From NCBI GenBank assembly GCA_964654945.1, contig CAZZLN010000009.1, forward strand, positions 1 to 42,137: a stretch of DNA of 42,137 nt, written 5' to 3'. Below are positions 24,685 to 33,009 of this stretch, in pieces; within the stretch, counting starts at the first letter, position 1, and each line of letters starts with the position of its first letter. The notes below the pieces were generated by a model that was not told where the DNA came from, searched no databases, and was given only the letters and a program-made list of their open reading frames with translations. This stretch comes from HGM11788 sp964654945 (GTDB lineage: Bacteria; Bacillota; Clostridia; Lachnospirales; CAG-274). Both the position numbers and the translations under genes were made by a program.

Positions 24685-25241
24685 ATACATTAAAAAAACT
24701 TTGGAATTTGTATTTTACATTTGCAAAAATGGGTGCAGTATGCTTTGGCGGAGGCTATGCAATGCTGCCTATTTTACAGAGAGAAATTGTGGATAAAAGA
24801 CATTGGGCAACAGAACAGGAAATACTTGATTATTATGCTATAGGTCAGTGCACCCCGGGAGTAATTGCAGTAAATACCTCAACATTTATAGGCAACAAGC
24901 TTATGGGGGTTAAAGGTGCTATAGCAGCCACTCTTGGCTTTGTAACACCATCTATTATTATAATTGTAATTATAGCAGCTTTGCTTACAAATTTTGCACA
25001 TATTACTTATGTTGCAAGAGCATTTACGGGAATAAGAATATGCGTTGCGGTTCTTATAGTAAATGCTACAATAAAGCTTTGGAAAAGTGCAGTAAAAGAT
25101 TTAACAGGTCTTGTAATATGTATAATTGTGTTCTGCCTTTCAGTGTTTACAGGCATTAGTCCTATATTATTTGTTGTGCTTTCAGGTATCGCAGGCTATA
25201 TAATTCAGAGCCGGAGAGGAGGAACAAAAAATGATAATTAA
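24681..25241 (+). CDS. Chromate transporter family protein, half 1
   Basis: A 186-residue membrane protein of the CHR family (short type, one CHR domain). The N-terminal motif GAVCFGGGYAMLPIL and AIGQCTPGVIAVNTSTFIG are CHR signatures. About five to six hydrophobic segments follow. Overlaps pepF (ATGA) and is overlapped by a second, related half-size gene. Such pairs assemble into a full CHR transporter in other bacteria. Chromate is the named substrate of the family; the real substrate in an anaerobe is uncertain. Confidence 0.88.
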   Translation: MNTLKKLWNLYFTFAKMGAVCFGGGYAMLPILQREIVDKRHWATEQEILDYYAIGQCTPGVIAVNTSTFIGNKLMGVKGAIAATLGFVTPSIIIIVIIAALLTNFAHITYVARAFTGIRICVAVLIVNATIKLWKSAVKDLTGLVICIIVFCLSVFTGISPILFVVLSGIAGYIIQSRRGGTKNDN

Positions 25242-25803
25242 GTTTTTAATGCTTTTTTATGAATTTTTTAAGATAGGTCTGTTTGCAGTAGGCGGAGGAC
25301 TTGCAACACTTCCTTTTCTCTATGATTTGTGCAATATTCATCCTGATTGGTTAAATCAAAGCTCGCTTCTTGATATGGTTGCTATTTCAGAATCAACTCC
25401 CGGAGCTCTTGGAGTAAATATGGCAACTTATGTTGGATATACAATTGCAAAAGCTCCCGGTGCAGTTATTTCAACTATGGGACTTATTACACCCTCAATT
25501 ATAATTATAGTGCTTGTTGCAAAATTCTTGGATAAATTTAAAGACAATCCAAAGGTTGAAAAGGTTTTCTATGGAATAAGACCTGCTTCAATAGGACTTG
25601 TTGCTGCTGCCGGATGGCTGGTTATTAAAGAGGCTCTCCTTAATACTGAGGGGTTTATGGCTGAAATGAATATATCGGATTTATTTAGATTTAAGTCTAT
25701 AATATTTGCAGTTATACTTTTTGCGGGTATGAGAAAATTTAAGCTTCACCCAATATGGTTTATACTTATATCTGCTTTAGTTGGGAATCTGATAGTTTTT
25801 TGA
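25231..25803 (+). CDS. Chromate transporter family protein, half 2
   Basis: Paralogue of the upstream gene (190 residues) with GLFAVGGGLATLPFLYDL and AISESTPGALGVNMATYVG. It overlaps the upstream gene by 11 bp, so the two halves should be made in equal amounts. The two short CHR proteins usually have opposite membrane orientation, as in known pairs; this has not been checked here. Confidence 0.88.
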   Translation: MIIKFLMLFYEFFKIGLFAVGGGLATLPFLYDLCNIHPDWLNQSSLLDMVAISESTPGALGVNMATYVGYTIAKAPGAVISTMGLITPSIIIIVLVAKFLDKFKDNPKVEKVFYGIRPASIGLVAAAGWLVIKEALLNTEGFMAEMNISDLFRFKSIIFAVILFAGMRKFKLHPIWFILISALVGNLIVF

Positions 25804-25825
25804 TTTGTAAGAAAGGAGTTACATA

Positions 25826-26428
25826 ATGAATACCGATAATAAAAAATTTACTGCAAAACACATAACCATGATAGGAATGTTTGGCGCTATAAGTGCAGTG
25901 CTTATGCTTCTTGAATTTCCTGTTCCTTTGGCACCTGCATTTATAAAAATGGATTTTTCCGATTTGCCTGTTATTCTTGGAGGATATATGATGGGACCTG
26001 TTGCAGGCTTAATTATTATAATTATAAAAATTGTGCTGAATTTTGCTTTTAACGGTACAATAACCGCAGGTGTAGGTGAGCTTGCCAATTTTATTTACAG
26101 TGTTGCATATATGCTGCCTGCAGTGCTTATCTATAAAAGCGCAAAGAGCAAAAAGGTTGCTGCAATTTCTCTTGCAACAGGCACAATTATTGTAAGTGCC
26201 TTTGCGGTAATAGTTAATATGTTTTTTACATTTCCTGTTTATGCCAAGCTTTTAGGTATGGATATGGATGCTATTGTTTCAATGGGAAGCTCAGTCAATC
26301 CTTTTGTTAAGGATGAATTTTCGCTTATGCTTTTTTCTATATTTCCCTTTAATATTTTTAAATATTCTGTTGTATCTATCCTTACATTTTATCTCTATAA
26401 AAGAACAAAAAGCCTGCTTAAAATCTAA
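25826..26428 (+). CDS. ECF transporter S component, riboflavin (RibU)-like
   Basis: A 200-residue membrane protein with six predicted segments. The sequence FIKMDFSDLPVILGGYMMGP, and NGTITAGVGELANF near residues 73-86, match the riboflavin-binding RibU family of energy-coupling-factor S components. No FMN riboswitch is visible in the 22 bp before it, and the A/A'/T energising subunits are not in the window (they are usually shared). GAAAGGAG precedes the ATG. Probably last gene of the pepF-chr operon. Confidence 0.82.
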   Translation: MNTDNKKFTAKHITMIGMFGAISAVLMLLEFPVPLAPAFIKMDFSDLPVILGGYMMGPVAGLIIIIIKIVLNFAFNGTITAGVGELANFIYSVAYMLPAVLIYKSAKSKKVAAISLATGTIIVSAFAVIVNMFFTFPVYAKLLGMDMDAIVSMGSSVNPFVKDEFSLMLFSIFPFNIFKYSVVSILTFYLYKRTKSLLKI

Positions 26429-26437
26429 GCAGACTTT
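26409..26437. terminator. Bidirectional terminator between the S component gene and pth
   Basis: AAAGCCTGCTTA (26409-26420) pairs with TAAGCAGACTTT (26426-26437) with one mismatch; a T-run follows on + and an A-run precedes it, so it serves both convergent genes. Confidence 0.85.
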
Positions 26438-26441
26438 TTCA

Positions 26442-27038
26442 TTATTCCAAAATTTTTTCCTGATTGCCTTCGCCCTTTTTGTTGTAGGTATTCATAGCTT
26501 TTTGTGCATCACCGTCTTTTATAATCATTGTAACAGCATCGCCGGCATCAGTAATGCCTTTTATAATTTGGTCATGCTCCTCGTCAGTAAATTTAGATAA
26601 AACATAATTTGCAAGATCCCACTTGGGAGGCTTTTGCCCTACACCGACTCTCACTCTTGTGAAATTGTCATAGCCAAGCTGATATATAATATTTCTAAGT
26701 CCTTTCTGACCTCCGTCACTGCCTTTTTGCCTTATCCTTACAGAACCTACAGGCAAATTAATATCATCGCATACAACTATTATATCCTTCGGTTCAAGGT
26801 TATAAAAGCTTACAAATTCTCTTACACTTTCACCGCTTAAATTCATATAGGTTATAGGTTCAATAAATATTACCTTTTCAAATCCTATATGTCCTTCACC
26901 TGTTACTGCTTTGAATTTTTCTCTGTTCATATCAATATTGTTGTCATATGCAAGCTTATTTATAACTTCATAACCAACATTATGCCTTGTCCATTTATAA
27001 TTATGTCCCGGATTTCCAAGACCTATAACTGCTTTCAT
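26442..27038 (-). CDS. pth: Peptidyl-tRNA hydrolase
   Basis: Releases tRNA from prematurely terminated peptidyl-tRNA. The 198-residue protein has GLGNPGHNYKWTRHNVGYE (catalytic His19), FIEPITYMNLSGESV and VCDDINLPVGSVRIRQKGSDGGQKGLRN (catalytic Asp and Asn region). GAGGTGACT precedes the ATG. It faces the ECF gene across a shared terminator, with a repeat and the infC promoter on its other side. Confidence 0.96.
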   Translation of the reverse strand: MKAVIGLGNPGHNYKWTRHNVGYEVINKLAYDNNIDMNREKFKAVTGEGHIGFEKVIFIEPITYMNLSGESVREFVSFYNLEPKDIIVVCDDINLPVGSVRIRQKGSDGGQKGLRNIIYQLGYDNFTRVRVGVGQKPPKWDLANYVLSKFTDEEHDQIIKGITDAGDAVTMIIKDGDAQKAMNTYNKKGEGNQEKILE

Positions 27039-27115
27039 ATAGTCACCTCACTGTTATTATTTTATATTTTAGCATAATTAATTATAAATTGGCAAGGTGT
27101 AAAATAAATTAACAG

Positions 27116-27232
27116 GTCAATCTATTTTAAAATAGCCCTGCAATATATCATAAAATCAAATTATGTTATAATTAAAAAGGGTTATATATATAAACAGCTT
27201 TAAAGGATTGCAAGAAAAAAGTAAAAAACAAT
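27116..27232 (+). repeat. Dispersed intergenic repeat, copy A
   Basis: This roughly 117-bp stretch aligns with 36086-36204 with many interruptions. The shared landmarks, in order, are GTCAATCTA, AAAATC, TATGT-ATAAT, GGGT-ATA, GCTTT, CAAGAAAA and AAAACAAT. It lies just upstream of the infC promoter. No ORF is present. Confidence 0.55.
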
Positions 27233-27256
27233 AGGCATATTTTATTCAAAAAATAC

Positions 27257-27285
27257 TTGACAAATATTGTATAGTGTGGTAAAAT
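27257..27285 (+). promoter_or_regulatory. Promoter of infC-rpmI-rplT
   Basis: TTGACA (27257-27262) and TAAAAT (27280-27285) with 17-bp spacing. Transcription should start near 27292. Confidence 0.82.
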
Positions 27286-27296
27286 TCATTTGTTTT

Positions 27297-27411
27297 AAAG
27301 AAGAAGCTCCACTTCTCACCTTACGGCTTATGTGCTTTAAGGTTATCATTTTCTGCACTTTATGTGTATTTTATGAATTTTTTTAGTGGAACTTTTAGTT
27401 CCGCTTTTTTT
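27297..27411 (+). ncRNA. L20-type attenuation leader of infC-rpmI-rplT
   Basis: The leader holds AGAAGCTCCACTTCT at its start and ends in a strong intrinsic terminator, AGTGGAACT-TTT-AGTTCCGCT (27385-27405) plus a run of seven T. The early CTCCACTT can pair with AAGTGGA-type sequence in the terminator arm, giving a terminator/antiterminator choice. In Bacillus the same operon is attenuated by ribosomal protein L20 binding its leader. Position and architecture match; sequence identity to the known family was not tested. Confidence 0.78.
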
Positions 27412-27450
27412 ATAATTGGAGCGGCAATATCAAATTTGGAGGTGCTTACT

Positions 27451-27957
27451 ATTACCGATTTAATGATTAACGGACAGATAAGGGACAAGGAAATAAGACT
27501 TATCAGTAATACCGGAGAACAGCTTGGCATTATGTCAGCAAGAGATGCTCAGAAATTAGCTGATGAAAAAAATCTTGATTTAGTCAAGGTTTCACCTCAG
27601 GCTAAACCGCCGGTATGCAAGATTATGGACTACAGCAAGTATAAGTTTGACCTTGTAAAAAAAGAAAAGGAAGCTCGTAAAAAGCAGAAAACTGTTGAAA
27701 CAAAGGAGCTTAGACTTTCACCAAATATCGATACTCACGATATTCAGGTTAAGGTTAAAAATGCTTTGAAGTTCCTTAAAGCCGGAAATAAGGTTAAGGT
27801 AAGCATTCGTTTCAGAGGTCGTGAATTATCACGTCAGGATGTTGCTATTAAGATTATGAAGGACTTTGCAGAGCAGGTTTCAGAATTTGGTGTAATTGAA
27901 AAAGAGCCAAAAATGGAAGCCAGAACTATGGCAATGTTCCTTGGACCAAAAGCATAA
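27451..27957 (+). CDS. infC: Translation initiation factor IF-3, ATT start
   Basis: IF-3 binds the 30S subunit and checks start-codon fidelity. The 168-residue protein begins TDLMINGQIRDKEIRLIS after its initiator residue and contains the linker and C-domain motifs (KPPVCKIMDYSKYKFD, RFRGRELSR). The start is assigned to ATT at 27451 because GGAGGT (27438-27443) is 7 bp before it; the nearest ATG (27463) is 19 bp from that site and would cut into the conserved N-terminus. Rare AUU-type starts in infC are known from E. coli and allow IF-3 to repress its own synthesis. An in-frame upstream ATG (27364) lies within the terminator leader and is not credible. Confidence 0.88.
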   Translation: MTDLMINGQIRDKEIRLISNTGEQLGIMSARDAQKLADEKNLDLVKVSPQAKPPVCKIMDYSKYKFDLVKKEKEARKKQKTVETKELRLSPNIDTHDIQVKVKNALKFLKAGNKVKVSIRFRGRELSRQDVAIKIMKDFAEQVSEFGVIEKEPKMEARTMAMFLGPKA

Positions 27958-27983
27958 TTTTTTATATTCAGGAGGAAAGAAAA

Positions 27984-28181
27984 ATGCCTAAATTAAAAAC
28001 AAGAAAAGCTGTAGCAAAGCGTGTTTCTGTTACAGGTACAGGTAAAATCAAAAGAACTAAAGCTAACAAGCAGCATATCTTAACTAAGAAAAGCACTAAG
28101 AGAAAGAGAGGCTTAAGAAAAGCTACTACTGTTGATGCAACTAATGTTAAGGTTATGAGAAAAGAATTACCATATATCTAA
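27984..28181 (+). CDS. rpmI: 50S ribosomal protein L35
   Basis: 65 residues, very basic, with the L35 pattern MPKLKTRKAVAKRVSVTG and a KKSTKRKRGLRKA stretch. GGAGGAAAG lies 6 bp before the ATG. Middle gene of infC-rpmI-rplT. Confidence 0.97.
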   Translation: MPKLKTRKAVAKRVSVTGTGKIKRTKANKQHILTKKSTKRKRGLRKATTVDATNVKVMRKELPYI

Positions 28182-28200
28182 TATCAGGAGGACTAAATAA

Positions 28201-28554
28201 ATGGCTAGAGTAAAAGGTGCATTAAACGCACGTAAAAAGCATAAGAAAGTTTTAAAGATGGCTAAGGGTTACTTTGGTGCAAGAAGCAAGCAGTACAGAG
28301 TAGCTAAGCAGTCAGTTATGAAGGCAATGGCTCATGCTTTTGCCGGCAGAAAACAGACTAAGAGAGCATATAGAAGACTTTGGATTGTTAGAATTAACGC
28401 AGCTGCAAGATTAAATGGTCTTTCTTACAGCAAGTTTATGTCAGGTCTTAAAAATGCAAATGTAAACATCAACAGAAAGATGTTAGCTGAATTGGCAGTT
28501 AACGATGCTAAGGCTTTTGCTTCTTTGGTTGAAACAGCTAAAAGTGCATTATAA
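28201..28554 (+). CDS. rplT: 50S ribosomal protein L20
   Basis: 117 residues, the usual length. Starts MARVKGALNARKKHKKVLK and contains GYFGARSKQYRVAKQ and RRLWIVRINAAARLNGLSY. In related bacteria it also represses its own operon by binding the leader that is present here. Followed directly by a strong terminator. Confidence 0.98.
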   Translation: MARVKGALNARKKHKKVLKMAKGYFGARSKQYRVAKQSVMKAMAHAFAGRKQTKRAYRRLWIVRINAAARLNGLSYSKFMSGLKNANVNINRKMLAELAVNDAKAFASLVETAKSAL

Positions 28555-28564
28555 TACAAAAATT

Positions 28565-28595
28565 AAGAACCCTATTTTAAGGGTTCTTTTTTTTG
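28565..28595 (+). terminator. Terminator after rplT
   Basis: AAGAACCCT (28565-28573) pairs with AGGGTTCTT (28580-28588) and is followed by a T-run to 28594. Confidence 0.92.
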
Positions 28596-28596
28596 A

Positions 28597-29898
28597 TTAT
28601 ATAAGTCCTGCCATTTCAGGAAGCAGCATACTCACACTTGGTACATAGGTGACAAGCATAAGTCCTATAAGAATAGCTGCATAGAATATAAGCATATAAG
28701 GTATTACATCTGCAAGAGTGGTTTTTCCGACCTTAATTGCAACAAAAAGTGTATTGCCGACAGGAGGACTGACATTGCCTATACAAAGATTATAGGTCAG
28801 CATAAGACCAAACTGCACACTGTTCATACCAAATTCCTGTGCTATAGGAAGAAAAAGAGGTGTAAAAATCAATATTGCAGGAGTAACGTCCATAAATGTG
28901 CCTGCCACAAGAAGAATAATATTCATAATAAGCAAAAGTATATATTTATTGCTTGTAAGTCCTATAAGCACCTGTGCTATAGCCTGAGGCACAAGAGTAA
29001 AAGCCATTACCCAGCTTAAAATATTTGATACACCAATAAGAAAAACAAGCATACCACTCATTTTTGCACTGTCAATTAATATTTTTTTCAGTGACTTCCA
29101 ACTTATATTTTTGTAAAATGCACTTAGAATAAGAGCATACACAACTGCTATTGCAGAGCCTTCTGTGGCTGTAAAAATACCTCCGACTATTCCCCCTATA
29201 ACAACTACAATAAGAGATAGAGCCGGTATTGCTCTTAATGTTGCTATACCAAGAACCTTAAAGCTGAACTTTCCTTTAATACCAACATAGCCTTTTTTCT
29301 TTGCAATTATAACTGCAACTATAATACAGCATACTGCCCATATTATACCCGGTACATAACCACCCAGAAACAAGGCTGCAACTGACGTACCCCCTGACAC
29401 AAGGGAGTATGTAATCAGTGCATTTGATGGAGGGATAAGAAGTCCCGACGGTGCAGAAGCACCGTTTGCAGCAGCACATAATCCTTTGTCATAGCCAAGC
29501 TCTTCCTCACCTTGAGAAACCATATTTCCAACAGCAGCGGCAGCAGCAGCGGCTGAACCTGAAATAGCTCCAAAAAGAGCATTAGCACCTACATTTGTTA
29601 CAAGTAAAGAACCGGGAAGTTTACCTAAAAGTGCATTTACAAAATCTACAAGTCTTTTTGCAATACCTCCCTGATTCATTAAATTACCTGCAAGTATAAA
29701 AAATGGTATCGCAGTAAGACTGAATTTGCTCATACCCACAAATGTTCTCTGAGCAGCAGTTACAACTGAATTGTCAAGAGGAACAGTTCTTAATATTGCA
29801 GCAAGAGCAGATATTCCTATTGAATAGGAAATAGGCACACCTAAAGCAAGCAGCACCAAAAGCACAACTACTATAATCAAAAGGGATTCCATTGCCAT
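28597..29898 (-). CDS. dctM: TRAP transporter large permease
   Basis: A 433-residue DctM-type membrane protein with about 12 hydrophobic segments. Typical features include AIPFFILAGNLMNQGG, a Gly-Ala-rich AISGSAAAAAAAVGN region and GNVSPPVGNTLFVA. Ends right at the rplT terminator of the opposite strand. Works with the small permease (4 bp upstream) and the lipoprotein binding protein to import an organic acid using a sodium gradient. The neighbouring uxuA suggests a hexuronate. Confidence 0.95.
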   Translation of the reverse strand: MAMESLLIIVVVLLVLLALGVPISYSIGISALAAILRTVPLDNSVVTAAQRTFVGMSKFSLTAIPFFILAGNLMNQGGIAKRLVDFVNALLGKLPGSLLVTNVGANALFGAISGSAAAAAAAVGNMVSQGEEELGYDKGLCAAANGASAPSGLLIPPSNALITYSLVSGGTSVAALFLGGYVPGIIWAVCCIIVAVIIAKKKGYVGIKGKFSFKVLGIATLRAIPALSLIVVVIGGIVGGIFTATEGSAIAVVYALILSAFYKNISWKSLKKILIDSAKMSGMLVFLIGVSNILSWVMAFTLVPQAIAQVLIGLTSNKYILLLIMNIILLVAGTFMDVTPAILIFTPLFLPIAQEFGMNSVQFGLMLTYNLCIGNVSPPVGNTLFVAIKVGKTTLADVIPYMLIFYAAILIGLMLVTYVPSVSMLLPEMAGLI

Positions 29899-29901
29899 AA
29901 A

Positions 29902-30375
29902 CTAAATCTCCTTTCCTCTGAAAATATCAAAAATATTCAAAATTGTATACACAATATTAATAATACCGCAAAGGGGCATTACAAAATAAAATACACCTAC
30001 TGTCACACCAAGAGATGATGTGAGCTGTCCCATACCCAAAGATGTTATTTTAATACCGCCATAAAACAAAATTACAGCTGAAAATAAAAGTGCAATGATT
30101 TCTGAAAATATAAGCAGCACCCTTTTTGCACCCTTACCCATTTTGTCTACAAGAACAGGTATATTCATATGACCTCTTTCACCTGTCATTACAGAAGCAC
30201 CCAGAAGTGCCATCCAGCCAAAAAGATAGGATACAAGTTCCTCTGACCATGGTGAAGGATTTCTTAAAATATATCTGGTAAACACTTGATAGCAGGTTAA
30301 AATTACCATAGCAGACAAACTTGCAGCTGCAAGAAAATTAAGAATTTTGTTCATTATATTTCTAACATCAATCAT
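29902..30375 (-). CDS. dctQ: TRAP transporter small permease
   Basis: 157 residues with four transmembrane segments, the DctQ pattern (RNPSPWSEELVSYLFGWMALLGA is the central conserved region). The spacing to dctM and dctP is under 5 bp. AGGGGTGA precedes the ATG. Confidence 0.92.
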   Translation of the reverse strand: MIDVRNIMNKILNFLAAASLSAMVILTCYQVFTRYILRNPSPWSEELVSYLFGWMALLGASVMTGERGHMNIPVLVDKMGKGAKRVLLIFSEIIALLFSAVILFYGGIKITSLGMGQLTSSLGVTVGVFYFVMPLCGIINIVYTILNIFDIFRGKEI

Positions 30376-30379
30376 AAAA

Positions 30380-31387
30380 TCACCCCTTATTCTGATTGTA
30401 TTTTTCTATGGCATCATATAAAGGCTTTATATCAGGATTGTTGTCAAGCACAGTCTGATGCAAAGGTTTGCAGGCTTCCACAAAGGGCTGCTGGTCAGGA
30501 TAATAAAATTTAACTCCCTGTACATTTTCAGCTTTTTCCTTTGATGCCTCAACTGCATTAACCCATTCATTTCTTTCAACAGTGTTTACAATCTTAAAAC
30601 CCTCCTCAAATATTTCTTTTTCTTCAGGAGAAAGATTTTCAAGAAATTCATAATTTCCTATTAAAATATCAGGAACCATTTGGTGCATATCATATGAATA
30701 ATATTTACACACATCACCATGCCCATTGTTAGTAAGTGCAAGCTCATTGTTTTCTGCGCCGTCAATAATATTTGACTGCAAAGCAGTGTACACATCGCCA
30801 AATCCCATAGGAGTTGCAGAGCCTCCAAGCAATCTCATCATTTCAACATTTGTAGGTGACTGCTGAACTCTTATTTTCATACCCTTTAAATCTGACGGAG
30901 ATTGTATAGGCTTTTTAACAGTATAGAAATTTCTTGTGCCTGCATCAAGCCATGTTACAGCCTCAAAGCCTGCCTTTGAAGTAGACTTAAAAAGGGGGTC
31001 TGTAATCGAGGTATCGTCCATAACATTGTGATAAGCCTCTGTGCTTGAAAAAAGATAAGGGAGATTAAATATTTCATAATTTTTTGAAAATGTTTCAAGA
31101 ATAGCATTGCTTGCAACACAAAAATCTATTGCTCCGGTTTGAGTAAGCTGAACCATATCTGTCTGAGAGCCAAGAAGCTCACTTGGATATACCTCAACAT
31201 CATATTTATCTCCAAGCCTTTCTTCTATATAGTTTTCAAAAGCTGTTAAAGCTATATGAGTTGGATGATCTGAGGACTGATTATGTCCTACTCTTATTAT
31301 TTTTCTGTCTGAACTTGTTTTTGCGGCACACCCTGTAATAAACACAAAAACCAACAAAACACAAAATATATTTTTTAAATTATTCAT
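30380..31387 (-). CDS. dctP: TRAP transporter substrate-binding lipoprotein
   Basis: A 335-residue extracytoplasmic solute receptor of the DctP family. The N-terminus has a hydrophobic signal and lipobox ITGC with the lipidated Cys20. Conserved DctP segments include RVGHNQSSDHPTH, the substrate-contacting Arg in GMKIRVQQSPTN, and PMGFGDVYTALQSNIIDGAENN. It would sit on the outer face of the membrane. Overlaps the end of uxuA by 4 bp (ATGA), so uptake and catabolism are linked in one transcript. Confidence 0.94.
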   Translation of the reverse strand: MNNLKNIFCVLLVFVFITGCAAKTSSDRKIIRVGHNQSSDHPTHIALTAFENYIEERLGDKYDVEVYPSELLGSQTDMVQLTQTGAIDFCVASNAILETFSKNYEIFNLPYLFSSTEAYHNVMDDTSITDPLFKSTSKAGFEAVTWLDAGTRNFYTVKKPIQSPSDLKGMKIRVQQSPTNVEMMRLLGGSATPMGFGDVYTALQSNIIDGAENNELALTNNGHGDVCKYYSYDMHQMVPDILIGNYEFLENLSPEEKEIFEEGFKIVNTVERNEWVNAVEASKEKAENVQGVKFYYPDQQPFVEACKPLHQTVLDNNPDIKPLYDAIEKYNQNKG

Positions 31388-32442
31388 TTTCCACTCCCCT
31401 TTTCAAGAGCTTCCCACAAGCCGTTTATATAAGCAACCCCCAAAGCTCTGTCATATAATCCATAGCCGGGTCTGCCTGTTTCTCCCCATATCATTCTGCC
31501 ATGGTCCGGTCTTATATAACCGTCAAATCCATTATCGTAAAGTGCCTTTGCAATTGCATACATATCAAGAGAACCGCATTTTGAAAGATGAGCCGTTTCC
31601 TCAAAACCCTTGTTATCCTGAAGTACTGCCACATTTCTAAAATGCACAAAATGAATTCTGCCCATTTTAGCATATTTTTCAGCCATCTTTACAACATCAT
31701 TTTTACATGAGCAGCCAAGTGAGCCTGTGCAAAGCGTAATGCCATTGTGAGAATCATCAACAAGACTTAAAAATCTGTCAATATTTTCTTCACTGTTTAT
31801 AATTCTTGGCAGACCAAATATGCTCCAGCAGGGGTCATCTTCGTGAATAGCCATATATACATTGTTTTCAGCTGCAACAGGAATAATTTTTTCAAGAAAA
31901 TATTTAAGATTATCCCATAAATCCTCCTCCGTCATAGCATTATATTCTGCCACAACATTACTAAGCTCTTCTCTTGTATAGCTCAAATCCCAGCCCGGAA
32001 GGGACAAATCACTGTCACCCTCAAGAGGATTTACATTATCAACCTGTGACTGATAATATACAAGAGTTGTTGAGCCATCTTCAAGAGTATGGTCAAGCTG
32101 TGTTCTTGTCCAGTCAAAAACAGGCATAAAATTATAACATACACACTTAATTCCTGCCTTTGCAACTCTCCTTATATTTTCACAGTAATTTTCAATATAT
32201 TTATCTCTTGTCGGCTTTCCAAGCTTAATATCCTCATGAACAGGTATGCTTTCGATTACCTCAAAATGAAGTCCCGAATTTTCCGTAAGCCTTTTTAGCC
32301 TCATAATACTTTCATTGCTCCAAACCTCTCCAACAGGCACATCATATACAGCAGTCACTATAGAATACATATTGGGAATTTGTCTTATATTTTTAAGTGT
32401 AACTTTATCCTTTTCACCATACCATCTGAATGACAATTTCAT
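31384..32442 (-). CDS. uxuA: Mannonate dehydratase
   Basis: Converts D-mannonate to 2-keto-3-deoxygluconate in glucuronate breakdown. The 352-residue protein begins MKLSFRWYGEKD and contains CYNFMPVFDWTRT, AIHEDDPCWSIFGLPRI and HLSKCGSLDMYAI, with C-terminal RPDHGRMIWGE, all UxuA features (metal ligands in the HEDDP, C and RPDHG segments). I start it at ATG 32442 with AAAGGAG upstream; a longer frame would run back through a terminator. Heads a uxuA-dctP-dctQ-dctM operon. No kdgK, kdgA, uxaC or uxuB lies in the window. Confidence 0.95.
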   Translation of the reverse strand: MKLSFRWYGEKDKVTLKNIRQIPNMYSIVTAVYDVPVGEVWSNESIMRLKRLTENSGLHFEVIESIPVHEDIKLGKPTRDKYIENYCENIRRVAKAGIKCVCYNFMPVFDWTRTQLDHTLEDGSTTLVYYQSQVDNVNPLEGDSDLSLPGWDLSYTREELSNVVAEYNAMTEEDLWDNLKYFLEKIIPVAAENNVYMAIHEDDPCWSIFGLPRIINSEENIDRFLSLVDDSHNGITLCTGSLGCSCKNDVVKMAEKYAKMGRIHFVHFRNVAVLQDNKGFEETAHLSKCGSLDMYAIAKALYDNGFDGYIRPDHGRMIWGETGRPGYGLYDRALGVAYINGLWEALEKGSGK

Positions 32443-32504
32443 ATCTTTGCTCCTTTTTGGTTTATTTCTTTTATTAGTATTACTGTTTTTACAAAATTTA
32501 CACA

Positions 32505-32576
32505 TAAAAAAACAGTATTTTAAAAATACTGTCAATAAATTCAATATGCTGAGTGCTGAACCAAAATTCAGCACTC
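32505..32576 (-). terminator. Terminators after the SHOCT-like gene
   Basis: On the minus strand ACAGTATTT (32532-32524) pairs with AAATACTGT (32520-32512) and is followed by a run of T (32511 downward), an excellent intrinsic terminator. Just upstream lies another perfect 10-bp hairpin, GAGTGCTGAA/TTCAGCACTC (32551-32576). Confidence 0.82.
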
Positions 32577-32589
32577 AATAAAATTATAA

Positions 32590-32961
32590 TTATTCTTCTG
32601 TGTCCTCATTAAGAACATCATTTTCACCATCATCAAAGAAATCGTCATCGTCTGTATCCACAACATCATCAATAATATCTTCTGCTTTTTCTTTCAATTT
32701 GGATTCGTTAATTTTTTCTTCTACCTTTTTCTTGAAATTTGTTCCAATCTCGGCAGACTTTTCAACAATAACATTTGCAGCAGCCTTAACCTTTGGTTCT
32801 GCTTCCTTTGCAAACTTTGTCACCTTTTTTCTTACTAAATCAATTGTGTCTGATGTTGATTTTCCGTCTGATTTAAGAGCATTAATCACCTTCACCGCAT
32901 CATCGGCAGTAAGCTTTCCGCTTTCAATCATTTTTAAAATCATCATAGTTTCTTCTTTCAT
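32590..32961 (-). CDS. SHOCT-like domain protein with acidic tail
   Basis: 123 residues. The N-terminus (MILKMIESGKLTADDAVKVINAL) resembles the short SHOCT-like/YvlB-type N-terminal helix pair found in Firmicutes envelope-stress proteins. It is followed by a Lys/Glu-rich helical stretch (55-90) and a very acidic C-terminus (DDDDFFDDGEND). No membrane segment. Function unknown. AAAGGAGG precedes the ATG and a strong terminator follows, so it may be monocistronic or the tail of purD transcription. Confidence 0.7.
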   Translation of the reverse strand: MKEETMMILKMIESGKLTADDAVKVINALKSDGKSTSDTIDLVRKKVTKFAKEAEPKVKAAANVIVEKSAEIGTNFKKKVEEKINESKLKEKAEDIIDDVVDTDDDDFFDDGENDVLNEDTEE

Positions 32962-33009
32962 AAAAATACCTCCTTTTATGTTATTTTAAACAATTTAATA
33001 TTTTTTATA

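Noticed and set aside
22903..26428. FMN riboswitch for the RibU-like gene
   Set aside because: The gene is 22 bp from the preceding one and no FMN aptamer-like conserved blocks are present upstream of it or of pepF.
27364..27450. N-terminal 29-residue extension of IF-3 from ATG 27364
   Set aside because: It would be translated through the terminator hairpin, lacks a ribosome site and is not part of the IF-3 fold.
32551..32576. GAGTGCTGAA/TTCAGCACTC as a CIRCE heat-shock operator
   Set aside because: The half sites are in the opposite order to CIRCE (TTAGCACTC-N9-GAGTGCTAA) and the spacer is 6, and it lies downstream of a gene.
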